Of a stretch of 64,000 bases of DNA, positions 37,553 through 47,982 are shown piece after piece. This DNA is from Aliiglaciecola lipolytica E3 (lineage in GTDB: Bacteria > Pseudomonadota > Gammaproteobacteria > Enterobacterales > Alteromonadaceae), in NCBI RefSeq assembly GCF_000314975.1, contig NZ_BAEN01000076.1:248001-312000 (forward strand), written 5' to 3'. The position numbers were made by a program, and so were the translations under genes. The stretch's first letter is position 1. The number at the start of each line of letters is the position of its first letter. Below the pieces are notes generated by a model. It was given only the letters and a program-made list of their open reading frames with translations, ran no database searches and was not told where the DNA came from.

Positions 37553-38476
37553 TTGATCGGAAATTATTACCAGCAAAAAAGTTCATTGAGTGAATCTCTT
37601 ATCTTAATTGTGGAAGATGAGCCTATCAGTGCAATGGTGATTGCAGACTTATTATCTGATTTGTACCAAACTAAAATAGTCCATTCTGGTGAAGAAGCAT
37701 TAGAGTTTTGTAAGAACAATACTCCAGACATGATTCTACTTGATATGTTGATGACTGGAATGTCAGGATTGCAAACCTGCCAAACAATAAAAACAGATCC
37801 TAACCTGCAGCATATACCGATTATTTTTATCACATCCGTAAAAAATCAGGATGATCAAAATAAATGTTGGGAAGCTGGAGCGGTAGATTTTGTAAATAAA
37901 CCAGTCAATGGAATTACCCTACAAAATCGAGTAAAGGCCCATTTAACTTTAAAGTTGCAATCAGATCTACTGCGCAGAATGTCATTTGTAGATGGTTTAA
38001 CAGGCTTGTACAACCGTCATTTATTAGATGAAATACTTGAAAAAACCATATTACAATCGATCCGCAGCAAAACGCCTTTGTCGTTACTCATGATCGATAT
38101 TGATTGGTTTAAACTTTATAACGACACTTATGGTCATTTAAAAGGTGATGAGTGTTTAAAAGAGGTAGGAGAAGCAATTCGCGATGTATTACTTCGCCCA
38201 ACTGATTTAGCATTTCGCTACGGTGGCGAAGAGTTTTTATGTCTTTTACCTGATACCGAACAAATCGGTGCGGAACATGTATCGCAACAAATTCTTGAAA
38301 AGATAGCTGCGCTCAAAATACCTAATGAACCCTCTTCAAATGGTCTGGTTAATGTCAGCATTGGTATACATAGCTCGTTAATTACTACGTTAATTCAGGC
38401 TAATGAAATTATACAAAAAGCAGACTCCGCTCTTTACGCAGCTAAGCAAAAAGGGCGAAATCAATATGCCAGTTAA
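37553..38476 (+). CDS. Response regulator diguanylate cyclase (REC-GGDEF, PleD-like)
   Basis: A 307-residue protein: REC domain (about 15-130) with VEDEP acidic pair, phospho-acceptor Asp in LLDMLMTG and Lys in VNKPVNG; GGDEF domain (about 140-305) with DGLTGLYNRH, DIDWFKLYNDTYGH, the active GGEEF and an I-site RPTD five residues before it. Phosphorylation should activate cyclic-di-GMP synthesis. The only in-frame upstream start is TTG at 37553; another TTG lies 11 codons later and no ATG precedes the REC domain, so the start is uncertain. The hybrid kinase gene follows after 113 bases on the same strand and is the probable phospho-donor. Confidence 0.9.
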   Translation: MIGNYYQQKSSLSESLILIVEDEPISAMVIADLLSDLYQTKIVHSGEEALEFCKNNTPDMILLDMLMTGMSGLQTCQTIKTDPNLQHIPIIFITSVKNQDDQNKCWEAGAVDFVNKPVNGITLQNRVKAHLTLKLQSDLLRRMSFVDGLTGLYNRHLLDEILEKTILQSIRSKTPLSLLMIDIDWFKLYNDTYGHLKGDECLKEVGEAIRDVLLRPTDLAFRYGGEEFLCLLPDTEQIGAEHVSQQILEKIAALKIPNEPSSNGLVNVSIGIHSSLITTLIQANEIIQKADSALYAAKQKGRNQYAS

Positions 38477-38589
38477 GATACAAGGCAAATAATCACAAAA
38501 GTATTCTTATACAAGGTTTTAATAACTTAACTTAAGTTTGGCGATGTTGTATTGTTTTTACGTATAGCCGTTTTAGAAGGTGTTGCTGA

Positions 38590-41500
38590 ATGTCGAATAC
38601 CACTGCGACTTTAAGTTTAAAGTTTTGGAACGATGGAAAGAACTTGTTCGCAATGTCTTTTTTCGTCATTTTTGTCATATTTTCAGTGACGGTGGTCTTT
38701 TTTGAAACGCAGCTTAGTTCCAGTGTCATGCAGTCAGTTGAAGATGAGCAAACGATTACCACTGATCGAATTAACTATCAAGTTCACGAAAAACTCACTA
38801 AATATCGCAATGATTTGCTTTTTCTTTATGCAACTCCACCTATTGCTGGCTTAGCAAACACGATAGAAGGTAAGGATAAATATGATGATTCTACTTTTGA
38901 ACAGTGGAAACTGCGATTAGAAACTATTTTTGTTGCCTTCATTCAACACAATTCTGAGTATGAACAACTTCGTATTATTAGCGCAAACGGTAAAGGCAAA
39001 GAGTTAGTTCGTGTTGATCGTGATGGGGGGGGCGTAAAGGTTGTAAGCAATGCTCAGCTTCAAAATAAAAGCAATAATGATTACTACAAGCAAAGTACAC
39101 AATTACTTGATGGACAAATGTATTTATCACCAATTTCCCTAAATCGGGAATTTGGCGAAATAGAGTTTCCCTATCGACCTATGCTTAGGTTATCGATACC
39201 TATATTCGACAATCAGATGCGGCGTTTTGGGTTCTTAATTATGAATATAAATGCCACACAGTTATTAGATTCGTTACAAAACATTGTGGAAGAACCAAGC
39301 CAGTTGGCCTTAACTGATAGTGAAGGCTATTTTTTGTTACACCCAAGTGAACAACTGATGTTTAGTAAGGACTTAAATCCAGATGAAACTTGGGATTCGC
39401 ACTATTCCGTTGGCTCAAAAACAGATACTCAATTGTATAAAGTAACTGAAAACCAAAATAGCGAAGAAAGGTTATATTCTTTAGGTAAAAAAATCATATT
39501 AAGCAGTAACCTTAAAGACGGTTTTTTGATTGCCCATATTCTTACGCCCGATGAAGTATTAAAGAATGTTGCTATGCAAAGGCGTACGAACGTTTACGCA
39601 TTTTTATTCGTCATTACTAGTGTTTTATTGTTTATATTAATTGCATTTGATAGAGGTTTACGAAAAAGTCAGGAGTTGGCTGAAACAAGAGCTGAATCAG
39701 ACGCCATTGTTGATGCTTCAAAAGATGCGATTATCGGATTAAATAGTAAAGGTCAAATATCAAGTTGGAACAGAGCCGCACGAAATCTTTTTAGGTTGAA
39801 CATTGAGCAAGTAATAAATCAATCCATTGCAGATTTGTCGCTATTCCCCAATGTTGACTTTGCACTTCTGATCAATAATTTAGCAAATGGAGTATCTCAG
39901 CAGTCCATTGATACCACGATTGATAGTGGTAACGGACAAGTTTTGTATGTGTCACTATCGTTATCTGCAATTGTGAAAGATGGTTCAAGATTTAGTGGCG
40001 TAGCTGTGATTGTAAGAGATGTCACCAACGAGAGAATTGCAGACGAAAAGATCCGTAAAGCAAATGCTGAACTTGAAATAAAAGTCGCACAGCGCACAGC
40101 TGAACTTGAAAAAGTCAGTGATGTGAAAAGTGCATTTATATCTAATATTAGTCACGAGATGCGGACACCGTTGAACGGCATCATAGGTACTTTGAATTTA
40201 ATTAGGAAAGAACCTCTCAGTGAAGAACAGTGTCGTTATTTGGATATGGCAGAAGTGAGTGTTAACTCTTTGGCTGTATTAATTAACGATATTTTGGATT
40301 TATCTAAAATAGAGGCAGGAAAGTTAGATCTCGATTACAAAGCGTTTAATCCAGCCAAATTAATTGAAACTTTAAGCACTAGTATGGCGGTGAAAGCACA
40401 AGAAAAAGGAATTGAATTTATTGTCGATACGGTAGATATACAATGTGAATCAATAATTAGCGATCCTCATCGCTATTCACAGATTCTGACAAACATTGTC
40501 AATAATGCGATTAAATTCACTAAACATGGCTCTATACTGGTAAAAGCGTACTCGAAACAAAAAGATGATAGTCACTGTGGTTTTTATTGTGAGGTGACAG
40601 ATACCGGAATTGGCATTGCCGAGGAATATCATGGGCAATTGTTTACCGCATTTTCTCAGGAAAATAGTAGTGTCGCACCGAAATTTGGTGGTACTGGGCT
40701 AGGCTTGTCAATATGTAAACAGTTATGCAGTTTACTCAATGGGGAAATAACATTTGAATCAATAAAAGATAAAGGAAGTACGTTTTCATTTTGGATAAAT
40801 ATCCCAAATGTTAATGCCACCCCCAAAAAAACAGTCAAGTATCTCGCCGGGAACACTGTTTCAATTTTGGTGGAGAATTCTCAATTAGAAAAGAGCTTAC
40901 AAAACATAGTGACAAAATTAGGCGCGATAGTGGTATCAGAATCGGAATTGCTAGAGTACCTGGACATTCCTGAACAATTACCCAAAAGTTTGCCGAATAT
41001 TTTGATATTTGACCAACATGATCAGCGACTGCACGAATTAGATAAACGATGGCTAGCGCTACAGAAAAGTGGTAAAGCGCCAGAACAAATAGTCGCTTTG
41101 CATAACACTGCCGAAGCGAAAGTTCTATTTAGCAATATCAAGCCAATATTCATTTCAAAGCCACTTTCCACTTCTGAATTTTTAGCGAAATGTGGTAAAA
41201 AAGGCCAAGCAAGCGAACCGGCTGAAAGTATCCATTCTCAGCGCCAAACAACGGATATATCAGCAATGGATATGAAGAGTTTAGACGGTGCTACTGTGCT
41301 GGTAGTTGATGATAACGAAATCAATATCGAAGTCGCCATTGGTATATTGAAACCTACTGCTGTTAATACTCTGCGTGCTGCTAATGGTCAGCAAGCGATT
41401 GAACAATTATTAAAATCAGACGCCGATGGTGAAACTGTTCATTGTGTACTTATGGATTGTCAAATGCCGATATTAAACGGCTACGATGCAACTAAAAAAA

Positions 41501-41859
41501 TTCGTAACGGTGCAGCTGGAGACGTTTATATCGATGTTCCTATCATCGCCATGACGGCAAATGCGATGCAAGGCGAAAAACAAAAATGTTTGGATGCAGG
41601 TATGAGCGATTATGTAACTAAACCTATTTCGGCAGAAAAACTAACCGCTAAGTTGACCAGTTGGGTGTTATCCAAATACATCCCACAAAACAAACTAAAA
41701 GATGTGTCGCATTCTGAGCAAGAAATCAGCCTTGATGGAGGCGAGTCCGCACTGCCGGTTTGGGACAAAGATGCGGCGTTGCAACGCTTAATGAATAATC
41801 AAACCCTGTTAAATAAAATAGTTCATTTATTTATAGAAACTTCTTTGGAAAAACTATAG
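38590..41859 (+). CDS. Hybrid sensor kinase (Cache-PAS-HisKA-HATPase-REC), ending at an in-frame TAG inside its HPt domain
   Basis: A 1089-residue hybrid kinase. Membrane helices near residues 15-38 and 335-355 flank a double-Cache-like periplasmic domain resembling that of the opposite kinase (ELVRVDR, LQNKS..DYYKQ, YLSPISLNREFGEIE). A PAS domain (about 375-485) and coiled coil follow, then HisKA with His522 (NISHEMRTPLNG), HATPase (NIVNNAIKF, DTGIGI, GTGLGLSI), a degenerate receiver-like stretch (about 750-870) and a true REC domain with Asp956 (LMDCQMP). The frame stops at a TAG after ETSLEKL, in the first helix of an HPt domain whose remainder continues in the same frame to 42093. Either truncated recently, or a sequence error. 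Confidence 0.9.
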   Translation: MSNTTATLSLKFWNDGKNLFAMSFFVIFVIFSVTVVFFETQLSSSVMQSVEDEQTITTDRINYQVHEKLTKYRNDLLFLYATPPIAGLANTIEGKDKYDDSTFEQWKLRLETIFVAFIQHNSEYEQLRIISANGKGKELVRVDRDGGGVKVVSNAQLQNKSNNDYYKQSTQLLDGQMYLSPISLNREFGEIEFPYRPMLRLSIPIFDNQMRRFGFLIMNINATQLLDSLQNIVEEPSQLALTDSEGYFLLHPSEQLMFSKDLNPDETWDSHYSVGSKTDTQLYKVTENQNSEERLYSLGKKIILSSNLKDGFLIAHILTPDEVLKNVAMQRRTNVYAFLFVITSVLLFILIAFDRGLRKSQELAETRAESDAIVDASKDAIIGLNSKGQISSWNRAARNLFRLNIEQVINQSIADLSLFPNVDFALLINNLANGVSQQSIDTTIDSGNGQVLYVSLSLSAIVKDGSRFSGVAVIVRDVTNERIADEKIRKANAELEIKVAQRTAELEKVSDVKSAFISNISHEMRTPLNGIIGTLNLIRKEPLSEEQCRYLDMAEVSVNSLAVLINDILDLSKIEAGKLDLDYKAFNPAKLIETLSTSMAVKAQEKGIEFIVDTVDIQCESIISDPHRYSQILTNIVNNAIKFTKHGSILVKAYSKQKDDSHCGFYCEVTDTGIGIAEEYHGQLFTAFSQENSSVAPKFGGTGLGLSICKQLCSLLNGEITFESIKDKGSTFSFWINIPNVNATPKKTVKYLAGNTVSILVENSQLEKSLQNIVTKLGAIVVSESELLEYLDIPEQLPKSLPNILIFDQHDQRLHELDKRWLALQKSGKAPEQIVALHNTAEAKVLFSNIKPIFISKPLSTSEFLAKCGKKGQASEPAESIHSQRQTTDISAMDMKSLDGATVLVVDDNEINIEVAIGILKPTAVNTLRAANGQQAIEQLLKSDADGETVHCVLMDCQMPILNGYDATKKIRNGAAGDVYIDVPIIAMTANAMQGEKQKCLDAGMSDYVTKPISAEKLTAKLTSWVLSKYIPQNKLKDVSHSEQEISLDGGESALPVWDKDAALQRLMNNQTLLNKIVHLFIETSLEKL

Positions 41860-42093
41860 CGATTAACGGCCAGTATTCATCAAAAAACGTTCGAAGATAT
41901 CGTCAGTTTTAGCCACGCTTTGAAAGGGGTGGCCGGTGATATTGGTGCAATGCAATTACATGGAACCTTGGACAAAATAGAGATAGAAGCTAAAACCCAA
42001 AACTTAGCTGCAATTGAGCTGTTACTGCCTCAGGCCGAGAAGCAATATGAGGCGCTAATAACAGTTTTGAAGGGTAACTTAAAACCAACTTAA
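41860..42093 (+). pseudogene. Severed HPt domain of the hybrid kinase, in frame after the TAG
   Basis: Reading on in the same frame after the TAG at 41857-41859 gives 77 codons of clear HPt sequence ending at TAA (42091-42093). The phospho-transfer motif is intact as SHALKGVAGDIGA, with the histidine encoded at 41914-41916, followed by a helical tail rich in Glu, Gln and Leu. No start codon with a ribosome-binding site serves it separately. A single C-to-T change (CAG to TAG) explains the break, and the downstream sequence has not decayed, so the event is recent, or readthrough occurs, or it is a base-call error. Confidence 0.88.
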
Positions 42094-42113
42094 TAGCGCC
42101 ATGAGATTCTACT

Positions 42114-43463
42114 TTAGGTGAGTGTTACGTATTCTTCACCGGAGGTTGGGTGGATGGCTACACAAGCATCAAAATCGGCTTTAGTCGCGCCCATTTTAAT
42201 TGCAACTGCAAATCCTTGAAGAATTTCATCCATCGCAAAACCGATACCGTGTAATCCTACGACTTTTTCTTCTTTTCCTACACATATGAGTTTCATTTTT
42301 GTCATTTGACGATGTGCTGTGACCGCGTTGTACATTGCGGCAAAACTTGAGTTGTACACTTTTACGTTATCTTCTCCGTACTGAGCAATAGCCTCAGGCT
42401 CTGTGAGACCCATAGTACCAATAGGAGGGTGACTAAAGACTACAGTTGGAATTAAGTTGTAGTCCATATGCGCTTCTTTTTGACCATTAAATAGTCTTTC
42501 TGATAGCAGTCTTCCGGCTTTTACCGCGACGGGAGTTAATTCTACTTTTCCTATACAGTCACCCACAGCATAAATATTCTCGATGTTGGTGTTCTGATAC
42601 TTATCTACTTTGATGTAGCCTTTTTCGTCGAGCTCTACACCTATTTTTTCCAATCCAATATTGTCGTTTGCAGGTGAACGACCAATTGCCCACACTAAAC
42701 AATCTGCCTCGATTGTCTCACCATTTTCAAGGATGATAGCAAGGCTTCCATCATCTTGTTTTTTGACTTCTTTTATCACACTTTGGGTGTGCAGCTTGGG
42801 TCCATCAGCTTGGATCATTTCTGTCAATGTTTCGCTTAACATAGGGTCAAAGTTACGAAGTGGTGCGTTTTTCCGTACCAATAAATGGGTTTCGCTTCCT
42901 AAACTGTGCATGACTCCAGCGAGTTCTACTGCAATGTAACCGGCTCCTGCGACAACAACTCGTTTTGGTTGTTCCTGTAACGCAAAAAAGCCATCTGACG
43001 TAATACCTAAATCTGCACCAGGGACATCATCAAAGTTAGGACGCCCACCGGTAGCGATAAGAATATGATCCGCAGTATATTTCTGGCCATTAACTTCGAT
43101 TGTATTTTTGTCAACAAAGGTGGCGAATCCCTGAATTACAGTAATATTGTTATTTCCTAAAACCCGATCATAAGACGCGTGGATTCGCTCAATATAAGCA
43201 TCCCGACTGGAAATTAATTTCTTCCAATCAAATTTATTTACCGAAATATCGAAACCATAGTCGGCAGCATATAAATTGATTGCTTCTGCAACTTGTGCGC
43301 CGTACCACATTGCTTTTTTAGGTACACAGCCTACATTTACACAGGTGCCACCTATTTCCTTAGCTTCAATTAGGGCGACCTTCTTACCATGTTTAGCCGC
43401 TCTGTTTGCTGAAGCAATACCGCCGCTGCCTGCACCGATACAAATGTAATCGAAATCTGCCAT
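42114..43463 (-). CDS. gor: Glutathione-disulfide reductase
   Basis: FAD- and NADPH-dependent enzyme that keeps glutathione reduced. The 449-residue protein has the FAD-binding [10 protein letters not shown], the redox-active disulfide [13 protein letters not shown] (Cys41, Cys46), the NADPH-binding [17 protein letters not shown] with downstream Arg ([10 protein letters not shown]), the second FAD motif YAVGDC and the C-terminal HPTSGEE with the active-site His-Glu pair. Length is normal. The gene is cytoplasmic, monocistronic by spacing, and divergent from prlC. The kinase remnant converges on it with 20 bases between. Confidence 0.96.
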   Translation of the reverse strand: MADFDYICIGAGSGGIASANRAAKHGKKVALIEAKEIGGTCVNVGCVPKKAMWYGAQVAEAINLYAADYGFDISVNKFDWKKLISSRDAYIERIHASYDRVLGNNNITVIQGFATFVDKNTIEVNGQKYTADHILIATGGRPNFDDVPGADLGITSDGFFALQEQPKRVVVAGAGYIAVELAGVMHSLGSETHLLVRKNAPLRNFDPMLSETLTEMIQADGPKLHTQSVIKEVKKQDDGSLAIILENGETIEADCLVWAIGRSPANDNIGLEKIGVELDEKGYIKVDKYQNTNIENIYAVGDCIGKVELTPVAVKAGRLLSERLFNGQKEAHMDYNLIPTVVFSHPPIGTMGLTEPEAIAQYGEDNVKVYNSSFAAMYNAVTAHRQMTKMKLICVGKEEKVVGLHGIGFAMDEILQGFAVAIKMGATKADFDACVAIHPTSGEEYVTLT

Positions 43464-43649
43464 GTTTTATCCTATGGTTAAGTGGTTAGTTTAGGTTTTT
43501 GAGGTAACACACAAAGCAAAAACCTGATGGATTCAATTTAGGGTTAAAAGAGTAAGAACGTAACAAATATCTTTTTCTTTCACTTGTTTTTACCTTTATA
43601 AGGCCTTACCTACAAAGTTCCAACCCTAAAATAATTATTGGATATTTTT

Positions 43650-45704
43650 ATGACTCAAATCGTCACTCATCATTCTCAATCAGATACCCAAACTTTGCCA
43701 CAATTTAGCGAAATTAAAGTCGCAGATATTGTTAGCTCGATAGAAGAGGCGATTGCAAACTGTAAAAACACCATAAACCAAGTTTTAGAGCAGGGCTATC
43801 CGAGTTGGAATTCACTTGTACAGCCAATTGATGAAATAGACGACCAGCTTAGTAAATTGTGGTCGCCAATATCACACATGAATTCAGTTGTGAGTAATGA
43901 TGAGTTGCGCGAAGCACATGATGCCTGTCTGCCAGCGTTATCGGCTTATGGTACATGGGTTGGACAGCATAAAGGGCTGTATGAGGCTTATTGTGAAATT
44001 AAACAATCAGCAGAATTTACGTCGTTAAGCATTGCTCAACAAAAAGTCATTGAAAACGCTATCCGAGATTTCACTCTGTCAGGGGTTGCATTGGAAGACG
44101 ATAAAAAGCAGAGATATGGCGAGATAAAAAGCCGCCTGTCAGAATTATCTTCTACTTTTAGTAACAATGTTATGGATGCGACATTAGCGTGGCAAAAACA
44201 TATTACTGATCAGGCTGAATTAGCGGGATTGCCTGAATCCGCTTTAGATGCAGCTAAACAATTAGCGCAAAGCAAAGAATTAGACGGCTGGCTATTTACT
44301 TTAGATATTCCAAGTTACTTGCCAGTGATGACCTATGCGGATAACCGTTCTTTGCGTGAAGAAATGTACCGTGCCTACACGACTAGAGCATCTGAATTAG
44401 GCCCCAATGCGGGCGAATTCGATAATACCCAAATAATAGAAGAAACCTTAGCCTTGCGACATGAGCTATCCAACTTAATGGGCTTTGAAAACTATGCGCA
44501 GCGCTCATTGGCAACCAAGATGGCGGAGTCAACGCAACAGGTAACGGGCTTTTTAGAAGATTTAGCTCAGCGCTCAAAACCGCAAGCTGTAAAAGATTTG
44601 CAAGAAGTAACTAGATTTGCTGAAACTCAATATCAACAATCCGAATTACAAGCTTGGGATTTAGCGTACTATAGTGAAAAGCTCAAACAGCAGCAATACG
44701 CCATTTCTGATGAACAATTACGTCCTTACTTCCCTGAAAAGCAGGTCGTAACAGGACTGTTTGAGGTCGTTAAGCGACTCTACAAAGTCGATATTGTGCA
44801 ACGCGAAGACGTAAATGTATGGCATAAAGACGTAAAATTTTACGATATAGTGGATAGCCAAGGCGAGTTACGTGGAAGCTTCTATTTAGACTTGTATGCC
44901 CGACCTCATAAGCGAGGCGGCGCTTGGATGGATGAATGCCAAGTTCGCAGAACTCAACTAATTGGTGCACTACAACCTCCTGTTGCTTATTTAACCTGTA
45001 ATTTTAATGGGCCGGTTGGTGAAAAGCCTGCTTTATTTACCCATGATGAAGTAATTACTCTGTTCCATGAGTTTGGTCATGGTATCCATCACATGTTAAC
45101 TAAAGTTGATGTGGCAGGTGTTTCGGGCATCAACGGAGTTCCCTGGGATGCAGTAGAATTACCAAGTCAGTTTTTGGAAAACTGGTGCTGGCAGCCTGAG
45201 GCTCTTGCGTTTATTTCTGGACACTTCGAAACCGGAGAACCTTTACCGCAAGACTTGTTAGACAAAATGTTAGCCGCACGTAACTTCCAATCCGCGATGC
45301 AGATGATGCGTCAGATTGAATTTAGTCTATTTGATTTTACGTTACACGAGCAGTATAAAGCTGATAATCCGCCCAATGTACAACAATTTATCCAACAAGT
45401 TCGAGATAAGGTTGCAGTGGTTAAAGCCCCTGAATTTAATCGTTTCCAAAATAGTTTCGGGCATATATTTGCGGGTGGTTACGCAGCTGGATATTACAGC
45501 TATAAATGGGCGGAAGTACTAAGTTCAGATGCTTTCAGCCGATTTGAAGAAGAAGGTATCTTTGATGCGAATGTTGGCTCAGACTTTCTGCACAACATTC
45601 TGGAAATGGGTGGCAGTAAAGAGCCAATGGAACTATTCGTTGCGTTTCGCGGTAGAGAGCCTAACGTAGATGCATTATTACGTCATTCCGGCATTGCCGC
45701 TTAG
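43650..45704 (+). CDS. prlC: Oligopeptidase A (M3 zinc metallopeptidase)
   Basis: Cytoplasmic peptidase that degrades signal peptides and short peptides. The 684-residue protein carries the M3 zinc motif as LFHEFGHGIHHML near residue 470 and the downstream glutamate in ELPSQFLENW; the ARPHKRGGAWMD block is also typical. I chose the ATG at 43650; a TTG four codons earlier has no support. Length matches E. coli PrlC (680). The DNA glycosylase gene begins 26 bases after its stop and is probably cotranscribed. Confidence 0.96.
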   Translation: MTQIVTHHSQSDTQTLPQFSEIKVADIVSSIEEAIANCKNTINQVLEQGYPSWNSLVQPIDEIDDQLSKLWSPISHMNSVVSNDELREAHDACLPALSAYGTWVGQHKGLYEAYCEIKQSAEFTSLSIAQQKVIENAIRDFTLSGVALEDDKKQRYGEIKSRLSELSSTFSNNVMDATLAWQKHITDQAELAGLPESALDAAKQLAQSKELDGWLFTLDIPSYLPVMTYADNRSLREEMYRAYTTRASELGPNAGEFDNTQIIEETLALRHELSNLMGFENYAQRSLATKMAESTQQVTGFLEDLAQRSKPQAVKDLQEVTRFAETQYQQSELQAWDLAYYSEKLKQQQYAISDEQLRPYFPEKQVVTGLFEVVKRLYKVDIVQREDVNVWHKDVKFYDIVDSQGELRGSFYLDLYARPHKRGGAWMDECQVRRTQLIGALQPPVAYLTCNFNGPVGEKPALFTHDEVITLFHEFGHGIHHMLTKVDVAGVSGINGVPWDAVELPSQFLENWCWQPEALAFISGHFETGEPLPQDLLDKMLAARNFQSAMQMMRQIEFSLFDFTLHEQYKADNPPNVQQFIQQVRDKVAVVKAPEFNRFQNSFGHIFAGGYAAGYYSYKWAEVLSSDAFSRFEEEGIFDANVGSDFLHNILEMGGSKEPMELFVAFRGREPNVDALLRHSGIAA

Positions 45705-45730
45705 TGACATTGAAATAAGGACAAATTGGT

Positions 45731-46429
45731 TTGGCTAATTTAGAGACATTTGAACATTTGTTTCAGCGCGCTAGCGAACGTAAAGGCGGGCCTGAAAAAT
45801 TAGCTCAATTGATGTCAAAGCCACTCTCACCTAAGAAAATAGAAAGTATTGGTGATGATCGTTTTTTAGCTGAGTTCACTAAAAAGGTGTTTCAGTCCGG
45901 TTTTGTGTGGCGAGTGGTGGTTGATAAATGGCCAGATTTTGAGCGCGTGTTTTTCAATTTTGAAATTGACAAAGTGGTGTTGATGCCAGACGAAATGCTT
46001 GAAAAAAAGGCCCAAGATAGCAGCATCATTCGTAACTACAATAAAGTTAAAACGATTCGTGAAAATGCCATGATGATTCAAGCCGTTAGACAACAACACC
46101 CAAGTTTTGCCAAATTTGTTGCTGATTGGCCTGGACACGACATAATTGGTTTGTGGGCTTATCTCAAAAAACATGGCGCGCGTTTAGGCGGTAATACGGG
46201 CGCTTATGCACTACGAGCGTTAGGGAAAGATACGTTTATACTGAGTCAAGATGTTGTGGGATACTTTACACAACGAAATATAATAAGTGGCTCTGCCACA
46301 TCAAAGCGCAGCTTGAATGCTATTCAGGATGCGTTTAATCAATTACATCAACAAAGCAATCGTTCATTGCAAGAAATTAGTCAGATTATTTCGTACAGTG
46401 TAGGTGATAATCATATACAAGCTGAATAA
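45731..46429 (+). CDS. DNA-3-methyladenine glycosylase I family protein
   Basis: A 232-residue base-excision repair protein of the Tag-like helix-hairpin-helix glycosylase family. It belongs to a divergent branch: it begins FEHLFQRASERKGGPEKLAQL rather than with the Cys-Gly-Trp start of Tag, and it has the branch motifs FTKKVFQSGFVWRVV, ADWPGHDIIGLW, HGARLGGNTGAYALR and DVVGYF. The zinc cysteines of Tag are not seen. Substrate range is therefore uncertain. The start is TTG at 45731 behind AAGG; no ATG lies near. Probably in an operon with prlC. Confidence 0.8.
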   Translation: MANLETFEHLFQRASERKGGPEKLAQLMSKPLSPKKIESIGDDRFLAEFTKKVFQSGFVWRVVVDKWPDFERVFFNFEIDKVVLMPDEMLEKKAQDSSIIRNYNKVKTIRENAMMIQAVRQQHPSFAKFVADWPGHDIIGLWAYLKKHGARLGGNTGAYALRALGKDTFILSQDVVGYFTQRNIISGSATSKRSLNAIQDAFNQLHQQSNRSLQEISQIISYSVGDNHIQAE

Positions 46430-46515
46430 CACAGTTGGCAACAACCTTGTTCAGGGTATTAGTCATAGATAAAGAATTTCTGTAAACTGAAGAGATTAGT
46501 ATTAAAGGGTATATC

Positions 46516-47337
46516 ATGAGTAATAATCAAGTCTCTGACAGCAATGTTGATTCATCTGAAACGGGGCAGACCAGTTCTACGCCTAACTCACCAGATAGTA
46601 ACCAAACCCACTTTGGCTTTAAGCAGGTAGATAAAGCTGAAAAGGCCTCAATGGTTGCCGGTGTATTTCATTCTGTGGCTGCTAAATACGACATTATGAA
46701 TGATTTGATGTCGATGGGCGTTCATCGAATTTGGAAACGCTTTACCATCGATTGCAGTGGCGTTAGAGCGGGCCACAAAGTACTTGATCTCGCTGGTGGA
46801 ACCGGTGACTTAGCGGCTAAGTTTTCTAAGCTTGTGGGTGAAAACGGGCAGGTTGTATTGGCAGATATTAACAATGCAATGTTACAGGTTGGTCGCGAAA
46901 AGCTGCGTAATAAAGGCATTGTAGGCAACTTAGAATATGTGCAAGCGAATGCGGAAATGCTGCCTTTTCCAGATAACCATTTTGATGTCATCACTATAGC
47001 CTTTGGGTTACGCAACGTGACTGATAAAGATAAAGCGCTTGCTTCAATGTATCGCGTACTCAAACCTGGTGGCCGATTGTTAGTGTTAGAGTTTTCTAAG
47101 CCGCAAAACGAGATGCTGACCAAGGCTTACGATTTATATTCTTTTCATTTACTTCCTAAAATGGGGCAGCTAGTTGCTAATGATAGCGAAAGTTATCAGT
47201 ATTTAGCGGAATCTATCCGTATGCACCCCGACCAAGAAACCCTAAAAGGCATGATGGAAACAGCTGGTTTTGAACAAACCTCGTTTCATAATTTAACGGG
47301 TGGCATAGTGGCGCTGCATCGAGGGTTTAAATTTTAA
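46516..47337 (+). CDS. ubiE: Ubiquinone/menaquinone biosynthesis C-methyltransferase UbiE
   Basis: SAM-dependent enzyme that C-methylates the quinone precursor ring. Of 273 residues the first 30 are a low-complexity Ser/Asn/Gln-rich extension beyond E. coli UbiE (251 residues). The core is typical: [33 protein letters not shown] motif [29 protein letters not shown] and the LLVLEFSKP...K.YD.YSF.LLP region. The ATG at 46516 follows AAAGGG. The stop overlaps the start of ubiJ by one base, beginning a ubiE-ubiJ-ubiB operon. Confidence 0.97.
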   Translation: MSNNQVSDSNVDSSETGQTSSTPNSPDSNQTHFGFKQVDKAEKASMVAGVFHSVAAKYDIMNDLMSMGVHRIWKRFTIDCSGVRAGHKVLDLAGGTGDLAAKFSKLVGENGQVVLADINNAMLQVGREKLRNKGIVGNLEYVQANAEMLPFPDNHFDVITIAFGLRNVTDKDKALASMYRVLKPGGRLLVLEFSKPQNEMLTKAYDLYSFHLLPKMGQLVANDSESYQYLAESIRMHPDQETLKGMMETAGFEQTSFHNLTGGIVALHRGFKF

Positions 47338-47978
47338 TGCCGGCAGCTCAGTTGGTTTCCTCTGCAATTGAACGAGTGTTAAATCATCTTTTGAAACTCG
47401 ACTCAGATTCTGCAAGTGGATTAAAAAAGTTAGCTGGAAAACAGTTGAGTGTTGCTGTTCACGAATTACCTTGGCCGTTAATTTTTAACTTTTCCGATAG
47501 AGTTGATGTATTAGTGGGCATGCCGGATGAAGAGGTAAAGGGAGATTGCCACTTAGCTTTGTCGATCGCGACTTTGCAAAAATTAAAAGATACCAGTCAA
47601 ATTACGCGCTTAATCCAAAACAATGATCTAGTACTTGAAGGTGATTTGAAAGTAGCGCAACAATTCAGTCAGTTGATCTCCGAATTAGAGATAGACTGGG
47701 AAGAGCAGCTATCCCAATATACCGGTGATTTGGTTGCGCACAAAGCCTTTGCTTTCGGTAAAAAGCTAGTTCAAAACACGCAGGCACAAGCGAATCGTTT
47801 AGTTGCAACGTTAGCCGATGCTGCAATCGAAGAAAAGCGAATTGCCGCTCCCCCTATTTTAGTTGTGGATTTTTGTGATCAGGTAAATGAGTTGCGAAGC
47901 GCAACTGACAGATTAGAAGCAAAATTGAATCGACTAGAACGCCAAAGTACGACCAAACCAAATAAGCAGAGCAGTTAA
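47337..47978 (+). CDS. ubiJ: Ubiquinone biosynthesis accessory factor UbiJ
   Basis: A 213-residue protein with an SCP2-type lipid-binding domain (about residues 10-110) and a C-terminal coiled coil ([21 protein letters not shown]). UbiJ binds ubiquinone intermediates and, with UbiK, organises the aerobic Ubi complex. Position between ubiE and ubiB, with a one-base overlap upstream and four bases downstream, is decisive because the sequence itself is poorly conserved. Confidence 0.92.
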   Translation: MPAAQLVSSAIERVLNHLLKLDSDSASGLKKLAGKQLSVAVHELPWPLIFNFSDRVDVLVGMPDEEVKGDCHLALSIATLQKLKDTSQITRLIQNNDLVLEGDLKVAQQFSQLISELEIDWEEQLSQYTGDLVAHKAFAFGKKLVQNTQAQANRLVATLADAAIEEKRIAAPPILVVDFCDQVNELRSATDRLEAKLNRLERQSTTKPNKQSS

Positions 47979-47982
47979 TATC

